Origin: Sphingomonadaceae bacterium
GTDB lineage: Bacteria; Pseudomonadota; Alphaproteobacteria; Sphingomonadales; Sphingomonadaceae
Assembly (NCBI GenBank): GCA_020630295.1
Contig: JAHDBR010000003.1
Location: 1-64,000, forward strand
Length of the DNA stretch: 64,000 bases
Direction: 5' to 3'
The notes below the pieces were generated by a model, which did no database searches, was not told the origin of the DNA, and was given only the letters and a program-made list of their open reading frames with translations. The position numbers and the translations under genes were made by a program. Shown in pieces: positions 45,994 to 55,449 of this stretch. Positions within the stretch are counted from its first letter, which is position 1. The number at the start of each line of letters is the position of its first letter.

Positions 45994-46002
45994 TCGGGAT
46001 TA

Positions 46003-46032
46003 TTGAGGGCCGGTCTTCCGGCCGGTCCTCAA
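46003..46032 (+). repeat. 11-bp hairpin between exbB and exbD
   Basis: TTGAGGGCCGG (46003-46013) pairs with CCGGTCCTCAA (46022-46032) with one G-T pair and an eight-base loop. No T-run follows. It is in the same place relative to its gene as the tonB-exbB hairpin, and could set the ExbB to ExbD ratio by stabilising upstream mRNA. Confidence 0.55.
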
Positions 46033-46072
46033 CCGACCCCGAACGTAAGTTAACTCAGGATAGGAATTAGCG

Positions 46073-46606
46073 ATGGCTATTTCGATGGGCAGTGACGGCG
46101 AAGAGAAGCCGATGTCAGACATTAACACGACGCCCCTGGTGGACGTTATGTTGGTTCTGTTGATCATCTTCCTTATCGCCGTTCCAGTTGCAATCCAGAC
46201 GATCGACAAGCTCGAGATTCCGATTATGGAAACTATCGAGTCGAAAGATAAGGTTGAGAACCTGCTTTTGACTGTGAGCACGACCGATGCGGCTGGCCGC
46301 AGTGCCGGTGAACCCGGTTTCGAAGGCGCATTCCGCGAAGGCGAATGCCGGATTTACTTCAACAACACGACGCCGGTCGATTCTCAGGAATTGTATGACC
46401 AAGCGTTTGAACGTCTGGACAATATTGTTCAGGCAGCAGGCGGACCAGAGGCGATCATGCAAGATCCCGAACTGATCCCACAAGTGCACATTCGCGGTGA
46501 CGTGAACGCACCATGGCGCTGTGTTGCTGGTACGATCTATAATGTTCAAGCTGCCGGTTACCCAACCGTTGGCTTCATCTCCAACCCAGTCGACCCGAAC
46601 GGTTGA
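46073..46606 (+). CDS. exbD: ExbD/TolR biopolymer transport protein, first copy
   Basis: This 177-residue protein has one membrane helix with the conserved proton-path Asp in NTTPLVDVMLVLLIIFLI (about residues 22-40). The periplasmic domain is longer than in the other copies and has two Cys (GECRIYF and PWRCVAG), with the ending GYPTVGFISNP. It works with ExbB. Confidence 0.92.
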   Translation: MAISMGSDGEEKPMSDINTTPLVDVMLVLLIIFLIAVPVAIQTIDKLEIPIMETIESKDKVENLLLTVSTTDAAGRSAGEPGFEGAFREGECRIYFNNTTPVDSQELYDQAFERLDNIVQAAGGPEAIMQDPELIPQVHIRGDVNAPWRCVAGTIYNVQAAGYPTVGFISNPVDPNG

Positions 46607-46642
46607 TTGGCGCGGACTGAAAGAATTTAGGAGAAAACCACA

Positions 46643-47092
46643 ATGGCAATGTCAGGCGGCAGCGACGATGGCGAGCCGATGATGGAAATGAACACGACGC
46701 CGCTTATCGACGTCATGCTCGTTCTCCTCATTATGTTCATCATTACAATTCCGGTAGCGACGCACTCGGTAGATATTGATCTGCCGCAGCCGAACCCGAA
46801 CCCTCCACCTGAAGATCAGATCGACCCTATCAAGAACAAAATTGTTCTGACACAGACCGATCAGATCCTCTGGAACGGCGACACAATCGGTCAGGACGAG
46901 TTGGTCCGGAATTTACAGATCACCAAGACGATCGATCCGGAACCTGAACTTCAGTTCGAACCGGAGCCTTCGGCTAGCTATGACGTTTCGGCCCGTGTGC
47001 TGAACATCATCAAAAGCTCTGGTGTAACCAAATTCGGATTTGTCGGGAATGAAAAGTACCGGACCTTTACGAAGGAAGCGGGCGCGCAGTAA
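46643..47092 (+). CDS. exbD: ExbD/TolR biopolymer transport protein, second copy
   Basis: This 149-residue protein starts MAMSGGSDDGEPMMEMNTT and has NTTPLIDVMLVLLIMFIITIP with the conserved Asp near residue 24. The periplasmic part has IDLPQPNPNPPPEDQIDP and the ending VTKFGFVGNEKYRTF. A strong terminator follows its stop codon, so it closes the tonB-exbB-exbD-exbD unit. Confidence 0.92.
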   Translation: MAMSGGSDDGEPMMEMNTTPLIDVMLVLLIMFIITIPVATHSVDIDLPQPNPNPPPEDQIDPIKNKIVLTQTDQILWNGDTIGQDELVRNLQITKTIDPEPELQFEPEPSASYDVSARVLNIIKSSGVTKFGFVGNEKYRTFTKEAGAQ

Positions 47093-47119
47093 GCTGCGTT
47101 TCGTTTGAATCGAAATTGA

Positions 47120-47147
47120 GGGGGCGGAGCAATCCGTCCCCTTTTTT
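47120..47147 (+). terminator. Intrinsic terminator after the second exbD
   Basis: GGGGGCGGA (47120-47128) pairs with TCCGTCCCC (47133-47141) with one G-T pair around a GCAA loop, and six T residues follow. The third exbD at 47321 must therefore have its own promoter, in the 173 bases left. Confidence 0.92.
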
Positions 47148-47320
47148 GTTGCCCGCAGCGGGCGGAAAAGACCTAACATGACTGCAGCGCAGTGCGTTTA
47201 GTCTTGGGTTTGAAGCCGCCATTACGGGCCGGATTCTGGCTGCTCGCAATGCGTCAAACTTGAGCCTGATTTGCTATCCATCCAAATTATGTTATGTTAT
47301 TACATGAAGAGGAGGAAGTT

Positions 47321-47764
47321 ATGGCATTTGCACCCCCCGCTCATGAGAGCTCACCCATGGGAGATCTCAACACGACACCGCTGATTGATGTGATGCTGGT
47401 TTTGTTGGTGATGTTCATCATCACAATCCCGGTGGCCTCCCATACGGTCGACATTGACCTGCCTGTCAGTTGCCAGCCGGAATGCCCGGAGCCGCTGACC
47501 CCTGATCCGGTTAAGAACAAGATCGTAATCGATGCTAACGACAATCTCCTGTGGAACGGCACGCCTGTGTCGGAAGGCCAAATCGCGGCGCTTCTGATCG
47601 AAACAACGCGGTTCGAAGTCGAACCTGAATTGCAATTCGAACCCTCCGCGCTGGCAAGCTATGCTCTGGCGGCCCGCACGCTCAAGACAATCAAGGCCTC
47701 GCAAGTAACCAAGTTCGGATTTGTAGGAAACGAGAAACACCGCAAGTTTGATCGCGGTGTCTAA
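47321..47764 (+). CDS. exbD: ExbD/TolR-like protein, third copy
   Basis: I choose the ATG at 47321 (147 aa), since GAGGAGG stands eight bases before it. The conserved helix is NTTPLIDVMLVLLVMFIITIP with its Asp near residue 23, followed by VDIDLPVSCQPECPEPLTPDP with two Cys and the ending KFGFVGNEKHRKF. It is close to the second copy in sequence and is probably a recent duplicate. Confidence 0.9.
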   Translation: MAFAPPAHESSPMGDLNTTPLIDVMLVLLVMFIITIPVASHTVDIDLPVSCQPECPEPLTPDPVKNKIVIDANDNLLWNGTPVSEGQIAALLIETTRFEVEPELQFEPSALASYALAARTLKTIKASQVTKFGFVGNEKHRKFDRGV

Positions 47765-48386
47765 AGCTAACCGGCAAAGGCGGGACGCTCAGCGCCAGCG
47801 CCTCGCCTTCACGCCTCCCAAACTGATCCACAAGCCATCCTACGCGCCGGTGGCTGCGATATGGATGGTGATTGCGGCACTAAGTTTGCTCACTTACCGG
47901 CCACCGACACACGCGATTATGATAGACCTGCCGATACCATCGGGTGTCACAGATCCGAGCCCAGTGTTATCGCCTGTCCGCAACCTGGTCAGCGTCTCGC
48001 CAGCAGGGCAAATCACTTGGAATGGCACCAGGGTCACCGATGTCGAACTGCTTCGCAACGCCGAAGTCGCGCTCTCGCAAACAGTGGAACCCATCCTTGT
48101 TTTCCAACCAGACGGTGGCGCGGCTTATCTTGACGCTGTCAATGCGCTCGCGATTCTTCATCTATCAGGTGCCACAAGCCATTCTTTTTGCTTCGGCGGC
48201 ATCAGCGAACACCGTAGATTTGACAGTCCGGCTTACGTGATGGCTTTCCCAGTACTGCTGTCGACTCCTGTACCAGAACCTCCTCTGACGGGTTCAGACG
48301 AGAGCATGTCATTGGCAGATTTTGGGCCCTACCTAACCCAAGAAGAATGCGAAGGTACTGCCCCGCCACCACCGCCGCCGCGCTAA
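47748..48386 (+). CDS. Divergent ExbD-like paralogue lacking the membrane Asp
   Basis: This 212-residue protein (TTG at 47748, or GTG at 47757) overlaps the third exbD. It lines up with that copy along its length: MIDLPIPS with VDIDLP, PVRNLVSV with PVKNKIVI, ITWNGTRVTD with LLWNGTPVSE, ISEHRRFD with NEKHRKFD. The membrane helix (PVAAIWMVIAALSLLTY) has no NTTPLIDVM motif and no Asp. A Pro-rich tail follows. A proton-conducting role is unlikely; an accessory or dominant-negative role is possible. Confidence 0.75.
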   Translation: MIAVSKANRQRRDAQRQRLAFTPPKLIHKPSYAPVAAIWMVIAALSLLTYRPPTHAIMIDLPIPSGVTDPSPVLSPVRNLVSVSPAGQITWNGTRVTDVELLRNAEVALSQTVEPILVFQPDGGAAYLDAVNALAILHLSGATSHSFCFGGISEHRRFDSPAYVMAFPVLLSTPVPEPPLTGSDESMSLADFGPYLTQEECEGTAPPPPPPR

Positions 48387-48387
48387 G

Positions 48388-50868
48388 CTATTCACCATCC
48401 AGCGGTCCGATACGCATTGCAGCATCGGCAAGGCTCTCCGCCTCCAGCAGCAATTCGTCATCAATCGCGCCTTGCGGCACATTCTCGCGCCCGATCATGA
48501 CCATTACCGGAACGGCCAGCGGGCTCACCCTGTCCAGCTCCACATGCACCAGTTGTTCGGCAGAGTTTTCCAGCAGATCGGCCAGCCGTCCGACATCGGT
48601 CATCCTCGCGCGGGCATCGGCCCATGCAGCTTCAAGCAGCACATGATCCGGTTCGTGTTTGCGCAACACATCGTAAATCAGGTCAGTCGAGAAAGTGACT
48701 TGTTTACCCGTTTTGCGTTTGCCCGGATGCTGGCGTTCGACAAGTCCAGAGATAACCGCAACCTCGCGGAATGCGCGGCGCAGCAGGTGCGAATCCTGCA
48801 CCCAATCGATAAACTCCTCAGTCAGTATGTCCGGTGACAGCAGCGGCGCAGGGTCCGTTACCGGCTTGAGGCCCCATACGCCAAGCGAGTAATCATTGGC
48901 CACAAAACCGGCTGGCTGGAGCCCGCGATCTTGCATCCGGCGAGTGATCAACATTCCCAGAGACTGGTTCGCATTCCACCCTTCAAAGGTGTAATATACG
49001 GTATAATGCCGCTTTGCATGGGGGAAGCTTTCCGCCAGCAATTGCCCCGGTGCGGGCAGGACAGACCGGTAATCCTGCATCTCCAGCCATTCGCGCACAT
49101 CGTCGGGGAACCGCGCCCACCCCGCGCGGTCATCCAGCAATCGCCGCACCCTGTCTGCCAGATGGGTCGTCAACGGCATTCGTGCGCCGCCGTAAGACGG
49201 TATCATCGCCGATTTGGCCGAGGCGCGGACAATCACATCCATGTCCTTCACGCTCTCCACTTCCAGACTGGTACCGGCAAAGGCGAAGGTATCGCCCGGT
49301 GACAAGGCCGCAGCAAAGCGTTCTTCCACTCGCCCAAGTGACCGGCCATTCTTGAACCGCACGGTCAGCATTTCACCATCCATGATGATGCCTGCATTTA
49401 ACCGGTGCCGCGCCGCATGGTCGGGATGGGTTAGCCGCCAGGTGCCATCTTTCAGCCGGACAATCCGTTTGAATTTGTCATAGGCGCGCAGCGCATATCC
49501 GCCATTGGCCACGAAGCCGAGAACGCGCTGCCAGTCATCAGGCGTCACCCACGCATAGGACAGACTGCTGCGCACCTCCGCCAGCAGATCGTCTTCATGG
49601 AACGGGCCGGCACAGGCGCAGGCGGTGACGTGCTGCGCCAATACGTCCAGCCCGCCATCGCGGAAGTCCTCGCCATCGCGCTGCCCCTCCTCCACGGCAT
49701 CCAACGCGGCGGCGGCTTCCAGAAACTCGAAACGGTTCCCCGGCACCAGCAGCGCACGGCTGCGTTGATCAAGACGGTGATTGGCCCGTCCGATGCGCTG
49801 CAACAGGCGGGACGAACCCTTGGGCGCACCCATTTGCACCACGCAGTCAATATCGCCCCAATCCACACCCAGATCGAGGCTGGCCGTGGCGACCAATGCG
49901 CGCAATTCTCCCCGCGCCATAGCGCCTTCGACCTTGCGCCGCGCTTCCCGGCTGAGCGATCCGTGGTGGATGCCGATGGGCAGTTGATCCTCGTTGACCT
50001 CCCACAGATTCTGGAAGATGAACTCCGCCAGAAAGCGCGTATTGGTGAAGATCAGCGTAGTGCGGTTGGCCTTGATCTGATCGTATAGCTGGGGAATAGC
50101 CCAAGTCGCGGCGTGCCCGCCCCAAGGCACACGCTCGCCATCGGGTAGCAGGATATCGAGATCGGGCTTCGCCCCGTCCTCTCCGATAACCAGTTCGATC
50201 TGGTCCAGATCGCCCCAAGGCGCCAACCATTCACGAAACGCCTCCGGCTCCGCCACGGTGGCCGACAGGGCAGCACGCTGCATGTCCGGCGCAATGGCTT
50301 GCAAACGGGACATGGCAAGCGCCAGCAGATCACCGCGTTTGCCCGTGGCAAAGGCATGGACTTCATCCACGACGATCCGCTTTAAGCCGCGGAACAGTTC
50401 AAAACTGTCGGGATAGGACAAAAGCAGGGACAGCGACTCAGGCGTTGTCAGCAGGATATGCGGCGGTTTGGTTCGCTGGCGCCTCTTACGGTCGGATGGC
50501 GTATCACCGCTGCGCGTTTCGATGCGCAGAGGCAGGCCCATCTCCTCCACCGGCGTAATCAGATTGCGCTGAACATCATGCGCGAGAGCTTTGAGCGGAG
50601 AGACGTAGAGCGTGTGCAAGCCGTCATGCGGCTGGTCGCCATCCAGCCGCGACGGGCAGAAATCCGCCAATGTGGGCAGGAAGCCCGCCAGCGTTTTACC
50701 CGCGCCGGTATCTGCCACCAGCATGGCGTGTTTGCCCGAACGGGCGGCGGCATACATATCGCGCTGATGCGAGCGGATTTGCCAGCCCCGTGTAGCGAAC
50801 CATTGCCCGATTTCATCGGGTACTGTGTTCTTCCGGGAAGGCGCCGCCTGATCGTGTGTTTGGCTCAT
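48388..50868 (-). CDS. Ligase-associated Lhr-type DEXH box DNA/RNA helicase
   Basis: This 826-residue helicase has Walker A ADTGAGKTLAGFLP near residue 53, the DEVH box VVDEVHAFATGKRG near 165, motif VI LLQRIGRANHR near 360 and the Lhr-core winged-helix and tail domains. It matches the form that usually stands with ATP-dependent ligase, an exonuclease and PdeM. Those partners are not near it here. It is convergent with the ExbD-like gene, one base apart. Confidence 0.88.
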   Translation of the reverse strand: MSQTHDQAAPSRKNTVPDEIGQWFATRGWQIRSHQRDMYAAARSGKHAMLVADTGAGKTLAGFLPTLADFCPSRLDGDQPHDGLHTLYVSPLKALAHDVQRNLITPVEEMGLPLRIETRSGDTPSDRKRRQRTKPPHILLTTPESLSLLLSYPDSFELFRGLKRIVVDEVHAFATGKRGDLLALAMSRLQAIAPDMQRAALSATVAEPEAFREWLAPWGDLDQIELVIGEDGAKPDLDILLPDGERVPWGGHAATWAIPQLYDQIKANRTTLIFTNTRFLAEFIFQNLWEVNEDQLPIGIHHGSLSREARRKVEGAMARGELRALVATASLDLGVDWGDIDCVVQMGAPKGSSRLLQRIGRANHRLDQRSRALLVPGNRFEFLEAAAALDAVEEGQRDGEDFRDGGLDVLAQHVTACACAGPFHEDDLLAEVRSSLSYAWVTPDDWQRVLGFVANGGYALRAYDKFKRIVRLKDGTWRLTHPDHAARHRLNAGIIMDGEMLTVRFKNGRSLGRVEERFAAALSPGDTFAFAGTSLEVESVKDMDVIVRASAKSAMIPSYGGARMPLTTHLADRVRRLLDDRAGWARFPDDVREWLEMQDYRSVLPAPGQLLAESFPHAKRHYTVYYTFEGWNANQSLGMLITRRMQDRGLQPAGFVANDYSLGVWGLKPVTDPAPLLSPDILTEEFIDWVQDSHLLRRAFREVAVISGLVERQHPGKRKTGKQVTFSTDLIYDVLRKHEPDHVLLEAAWADARARMTDVGRLADLLENSAEQLVHVELDRVSPLAVPVMVMIGRENVPQGAIDDELLLEAESLADAAMRIGPLDGE

Positions 50869-51089
50869 TTAACGGCGCACTTTTCTGAACAGATGGCGAG
50901 ACATGGACCACATGGACCACCCTCTAGAACAAAAAAGAACACCCATCGGTTCCCCGCCGCATCAAGCGGCCAAGAACACGTCAGGCAAAAGGGCGGGCAC
51001 AGCATCCGCGCATGAAAGCAGACACACGCAAAGTAGGACAGGACCATGACTGGCCCATTACTCGCTTAAAGGCCGGTAGGCCGCCCGAT

Positions 51090-51890
51090 TTATTCGGTAT
51101 CAGCGACAGATGCGGACAATTGCTGAAGCGTTCCCTCATCATATCCCGTCGCGGATGCGACCTTTGCGCGTTCCGCGGCAGTCAATTCTGCAAAGCTGCG
51201 CGCTGGCGGCAAATCGGCGGTCGCTTCGATCAATCGCGCTTCCATATTTGCGAAAACGCCCATCATATCCGGTAACGCCTCCATACTGGCCGACATCATT
51301 CGCGGATCGGTCGCCATAGTGAAGGATTTGCGGGCGAAAGCAGCCCCGCTATCGGTCGAGAAGAACGCATCGATATCATTCAGTTCGGCGTCTGTGAAAC
51401 TGATCGCATACATTTCCGCCATGACCCGCCGCATAGTCGGCTCCATCGCGGTCATCATTTCGCCCATCATCTCCGGAAGCAGTTCAGCCTCGCGCTGCTT
51501 GCGCTGGGCCCGTACCGGATCAAACATATCCGCGATTTCCGCGATCTCACCTTCGCTCAGCGTCATTTCGTCGGCACTGACCCCGAGCTTGCCAGCAACA
51601 AAGGTTGCCGTATCTTCGGGAGAATCTTCGATTTCCATGGTCAGCAAACTGCCCAGAAGGCCGTCAAACATACCGTCCATCATTTCCTGCATGGATCCTT
51701 CGGGGATCACTTTTGCAACGATAGTTTGCGCCTGCGGCAACCGCGCCTGCTGCTCTGCCGTGAGCGGTTCGGCCGCGAACATTTCTGTCAGCGCAGCCAT
51801 CGTTTCTGCGTCAGGCTGGTCTTGTGCGGCCAGTGGCTGGCCGATCAACGCCAGAGAAGCTCCGAGGGTCAAACAGGTTTTACGAAACAT
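51090..51890 (-). CDS. Exported DUF2059 protein
   Basis: This 266-residue protein has a signal peptide (MFRKTCLTLGASLALIGQPLAAQ). The DUF2059 part is near residues 170-230 with EMYAISFTDAELNDIDAFFSTDSGAAFARKSF. Methionine content is high. The role is unknown. The gap 50869-51089 to the helicase start holds two direct repeats but no gene. Confidence 0.85.
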   Translation of the reverse strand: MFRKTCLTLGASLALIGQPLAAQDQPDAETMAALTEMFAAEPLTAEQQARLPQAQTIVAKVIPEGSMQEMMDGMFDGLLGSLLTMEIEDSPEDTATFVAGKLGVSADEMTLSEGEIAEIADMFDPVRAQRKQREAELLPEMMGEMMTAMEPTMRRVMAEMYAISFTDAELNDIDAFFSTDSGAAFARKSFTMATDPRMMSASMEALPDMMGVFANMEARLIEATADLPPARSFAELTAAERAKVASATGYDEGTLQQLSASVADTE

Positions 51891-51944
51891 TATGTGCTCC
51901 TTTGAGAAATAGATGTCATTTCGGTGCGGTGAGTCGATGCCGCT

Positions 51945-53348
51945 TTAGTGAGCTGCATTCTCGCCGCGTTCCAGCCCGGATAGAGCCAATTGTTCGTCAA
52001 TCTGGGCCATCAGCCGCTCAAGGCCGGCCTCGGTTTCGCTTTCCGCACGGGCGACCAGCACATCCTGCGTGTTGGATGCGCGCAGCAGCCACCACCCGTC
52101 ATCAGTGGTGACACGCACTCCGTCAGTGCCATCCACTTGGGCAGGTGATTTGGCCAATCGGTCCTTCACTTCATCAATTGCTGCGAATTTGCGGCTCTCA
52201 TCAACTTGAAAACGCATTTCCGGCGTGTTGATCATGGCTGGCATTGCCGAGCGCAAATCCGTCACCGATTTGCCCAGATTTGCCGCCGACGTGATCAGGC
52301 GAACGCCAGCATAGAGCGCGTCGTCAAATCCGTAATATTCATCGGCAAAAAACACGTGGCCGCTCATCTCGCCCGCCAATGGGGAGCCTGTTTCCTTCAT
52401 TTTGGACTTTATCAGGCTGTGTCCGGTCTTCCACATAACCGGCTTGCCGCCGTGGCTCGCGACATGGTCGAACAGCGCACGGCTGGCTTTCACATCGGCG
52501 ATAATCGTTGAATTAGGTAGTCTTCCGAGGAGGTCCTCGGCGTAAATCATGAGTAATTGATCCCCCCATATGACACGGCCTTCGCCGTCAATGGCGCCGA
52601 TCCGGTCGCCATCGCCGTCGAAAGCCACTCCAAAGTCGAGGTTCTTGGCCGCGACGAGCGCGCGCAGGTCCTCCAGATTGGCCTCAACAGTGGGATCAGG
52701 ATGATGATTAGGAAAATTACCGTCGACTTCAGTGAACAGCAGATGATGCTCCCCCGGAAGGCGTGCGGCGAGCATTTCAAGGGCCGGACCGGCTGCGCCG
52801 TTTCCGGCATCCCAACCGACTTTGAGATCGGCGAGGCGGCCCGTGTCGATGCCGCTCAGCGGAGCGAGCAGCCGTTCGACATACTCCTCCAGAATGTCCC
52901 GGCTGGAAGCGGTGCCGACACCATCATCCCAATCGCCCTCAGCCGCCATCCGGCCCAGCGTCTGGATGTCCGCCCCGAAAAACGGACGCCCCTGAAATAC
53001 CATTTTGAAGCCGTTATAATTGGCGGGATTGTGGCTGCCAGTTATCTGAATGCCGCCGTCTATATCTTCGGTTGAAGCTGCCGCGTAATATAGCATCGGG
53101 GTCGCGCCCATGCCGATAGAAACAACATCGCAGCCGCTGGCATTAAGCCCTTCGATCAGGGCGTGTTCCAGCATCGGGGAACTGGTCCGCCCGTCATAAC
53201 CAACTGCGACTTTGGATCCGCCCGCACGTTTCAGCAGCGTCGCAAAGCCGCGCCCGATGGCGCGCGCATCATCCGGCCCCAATGTCTCTCCGATAATTCC
53301 GCGAATGTCATATTCACGCAGGACGGTGGGGTCGAAATCATGGCTCAT
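51945..53348 (-). CDS. Phosphomannomutase/phosphoglucomutase
   Basis: This 467-residue enzyme shifts phosphate between C1 and C6 of hexose phosphates for envelope sugar precursors. The phosphoserine loop is ITGSHNPANYNG near 101, the metal loop FDGDGDRIGAI near 243, and sugar loop GEMSGHVFFADEYYGFDDA near 326. It corresponds to AlgC/ManB-type enzymes. Its start adjoins the stop of the J-domain gene. Confidence 0.94.
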   Translation of the reverse strand: MSHDFDPTVLREYDIRGIIGETLGPDDARAIGRGFATLLKRAGGSKVAVGYDGRTSSPMLEHALIEGLNASGCDVVSIGMGATPMLYYAAASTEDIDGGIQITGSHNPANYNGFKMVFQGRPFFGADIQTLGRMAAEGDWDDGVGTASSRDILEEYVERLLAPLSGIDTGRLADLKVGWDAGNGAAGPALEMLAARLPGEHHLLFTEVDGNFPNHHPDPTVEANLEDLRALVAAKNLDFGVAFDGDGDRIGAIDGEGRVIWGDQLLMIYAEDLLGRLPNSTIIADVKASRALFDHVASHGGKPVMWKTGHSLIKSKMKETGSPLAGEMSGHVFFADEYYGFDDALYAGVRLITSAANLGKSVTDLRSAMPAMINTPEMRFQVDESRKFAAIDEVKDRLAKSPAQVDGTDGVRVTTDDGWWLLRASNTQDVLVARAESETEAGLERLMAQIDEQLALSGLERGENAAH

Positions 53349-53668
53349 TACGGGTCTCTATTCTCGTTCTTGTCTTGCCCTGCCGCAGGGTACGGCAGTT
53401 CGTTAATCAGCAGATCCCGCGCGGCATTCGCCTCGTGGACCTGCGCATTTGTGCCGCCGCGATCGGGGTGAACCATCGTGATCAGCTGCTTATGCGCTTT
53501 CAATACATCCTCACGTGTTGCGTTTTCACGAACGCCGAGAAGTTTTCTTGCCTTGAACAAGGCCTGTGAGCGGGTACTTTTCGTTTGCGCAAGTTGCCAT
53601 GGCCATTTTCCGAAGATCAGACGGCAGGCCGCACAGGCCAGAACAGCGAAGAAAAGTAGCTTGGCCAT
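53348..53668 (-). CDS. Membrane-anchored J-domain protein
   Basis: This 106-residue protein has an N-terminal hydrophobic segment (LLFFAVLACAACRLIFG) and a C-terminal J-domain with the HPD motif in LITMVHPDRGGTN near residue 71. It is a DnaK co-chaperone fixed to the membrane. The order mipZ, J-domain, mutase is tight: it overlaps the mutase start by one base and lies four bases after mipZ. Confidence 0.87.
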   Translation of the reverse strand: MAKLLFFAVLACAACRLIFGKWPWQLAQTKSTRSQALFKARKLLGVRENATREDVLKAHKQLITMVHPDRGGTNAQVHEANAARDLLINELPYPAAGQDKNENRDP

Positions 53669-53672
53669 ACCG

Positions 53673-54485
53673 TCAGCTCAGCTCAAGCTGCGGTTCTGGC
53701 GCATCAACTTGCGGCAGATGAAGATTGGCCAGCAAAGTGCGCATTTCCTGACGCGCCACCAAATGGCTGGTGCCCAGCTCACCCAGATGCCCTTTATCCA
53801 GCAAGGTAAAGCCGGAGGGAAACAATTCGCGGTAAATTACGCGTTCCGACAGGCCTTTGGCGACGCGGAACCCAGCGCGTTTGGACAGTTCGTTCAGCGC
53901 TTTCTCGATCCGCTGCATATTGCGCGCTTCGGTATGGCCGCCGCGATTGCGAACCACCACCCAGTCGATTTCCTTACGCCGCTGGATCGCGCGGGTCTTG
54001 CGCGTTTCCCAGATCAGTTCTGCGTAGAATGACAGGCGTCGCACCTTGAACGTTTCTGCATCCACTTGCCCGATCAGGTCAAAATCAACGAAACTGTCAT
54101 TCATCGGCGTGACCAGAGTGTCGGATTCTGTCGCCACATGACGTGCAAAATCATCATCTCGGCCCGGCGTATCGAAGATCAGGAAATCCATCCCTTCGCC
54201 CAGCTCTGCCGCCATAGCGTCAAGCTCGGCCACGCTGTCACCGCGAAACACGTCGCAGCGGGCAGTGGGCAGATCAATGCCGCGCCGTTCCTGAGTCTCG
54301 GCACGGTTTTCGAAATAGCGATGCATGGTGCGTTGCCGCGGATCGAGATCAATCGCCGCCACCTTCGCCCCGCGATAGGCCAGCGCCACAGCGACATGAA
54401 CCGCAGTGGTCGATTTGCCGGTGCCGCCCTTCTCATTGGCAAATGTAATTCTGTGGGGGCCGGTATGAGAAGCGGGTTGGGACAA
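53673..54485 (-). CDS. mipZ: Division-plane positioning ATPase MipZ
   Basis: The TTG at 54485 (270 aa) is chosen: it leads directly into [20 protein letters not shown]; a longer reading from 54659 would run through the promoter of panC. The deviant Walker A is KGGTGKST near residue 20. MipZ-specific segments are [35 protein letters not shown] and [17 protein letters not shown]. It forms a gradient from the ParB poles and stops FtsZ forming rings away from mid-cell. Confidence 0.92.
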   Translation of the reverse strand: MSQPASHTGPHRITFANEKGGTGKSTTAVHVAVALAYRGAKVAAIDLDPRQRTMHRYFENRAETQERRGIDLPTARCDVFRGDSVAELDAMAAELGEGMDFLIFDTPGRDDDFARHVATESDTLVTPMNDSFVDFDLIGQVDAETFKVRRLSFYAELIWETRKTRAIQRRKEIDWVVVRNRGGHTEARNMQRIEKALNELSKRAGFRVAKGLSERVIYRELFPSGFTLLDKGHLGELGTSHLVARQEMRTLLANLHLPQVDAPEPQLELS

Positions 54486-54570
54486 ATCGCAATTCCTGCA
54501 TAAGAGTTGTTTTGGCCCCGCCGCAGCGGCTAGAGCCAATGATGATAGTTCTACCGGAGGGCCCGCAGGC

Positions 54571-55431
54571 GTGCAAACAATCACTCGATTGGATATGTTG
54601 AGAAAATCGGTCGCGCAACTGCGCGAAGGCGGCAAGACCATCGCCTTGGTCCCGACCATGGGTGCGCTGCATGAAGGGCATCTGACACTTGTGCGCGAAG
54701 CCGCAAAACGCGCCGATCACGTTGCTGTATCGATTTTCGTGAACCCAACCCAGTTCGGCCCGAACGAGGATCTGGACGCCTATCCGCGCCAATTGGCTGA
54801 AGATTCCGCTATGCTGGAAAAGGAAGGAACCGCGATATTGTGGGCTCCTGAAGTCGGTGAAATGTATCCCGACGGCTTCGCCAGCTCGATCGCTGTCAGC
54901 GGCGTAAGCAGCGGTTTTTGCGGCGCAGACCGGCCCGGCCATTTTGACGGCGTGGCGACGGTCGTGTGCAAACTGTTCAATCAGGTCCGCCCTGACATTG
55001 CCTGTTTCGGAGAGAAAGACTGGCAGCAACTCGCCGTGATCCGCACTATGGCCCGCGATCTCGATCTGGTGCGGCCCTTTGCGAATGGTATTATCGGCAT
55101 TCCGACCGTGCGCGAGGCAGACGGGCTCGCGATGAGCAGCCGCAACCGGTATCTGGATGCAAAGAACCGCGCGGCCGCCGCAACGCTGCCACGTGAAATG
55201 CGCGAGGCAATCGCGCGGATAGAAGACGGGCAGCACGTTGGCCGCACGCTTGCCGCGCTCGAAGACGCCTTGCTCGGCGCGGGCTTCAGTTCGGTGGATT
55301 ACGCCGATCTTGCAGATGCGCAGAGCCTGCAATTGCTCGACCAACTGGGTGAGCGCCCCGCCCGATTGCTGGTTGCAGCACGGATCGGGGGCACACGGTT
55401 GATTGACAATATGGCCGTTGGCGGGAGCTAA
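54571..55431 (+). CDS. panC: Pantothenate synthetase
   Basis: This 286-residue enzyme joins pantoate and beta-alanine using ATP. It has a GTG start with GGAGGG upstream. Signatures are [15 protein letters not shown] near 27, [15 protein letters not shown] near 150 and MSSRNRYL near 188. It is divergent from mipZ, about 85 bases between starts. Confidence 0.96.
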   Translation: MQTITRLDMLRKSVAQLREGGKTIALVPTMGALHEGHLTLVREAAKRADHVAVSIFVNPTQFGPNEDLDAYPRQLAEDSAMLEKEGTAILWAPEVGEMYPDGFASSIAVSGVSSGFCGADRPGHFDGVATVVCKLFNQVRPDIACFGEKDWQQLAVIRTMARDLDLVRPFANGIIGIPTVREADGLAMSSRNRYLDAKNRAAAATLPREMREAIARIEDGQHVGRTLAALEDALLGAGFSSVDYADLADAQSLQLLDQLGERPARLLVAARIGGTRLIDNMAVGGS

Positions 55432-55449
55432 CGCCCCCGTTAACCAAGC

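Noticed and set aside
50901-50920. Short tandem repeat CATGGACCA as a regulator site
   Set aside because: Only two copies of nine bases are present, with no symmetry or known motif; chance is likely.
50927-50940. LexA-type box before the Lhr helicase
   Set aside because: GAAC-AAAAAA-GAAC has a six-base gap, whereas the alphaproteobacterial LexA site needs seven; it is only a near match.
54433-55344. 303-residue minus-strand frame opposite panC
   Set aside because: panC has all its family motifs on the plus strand, so this is a shadow frame.
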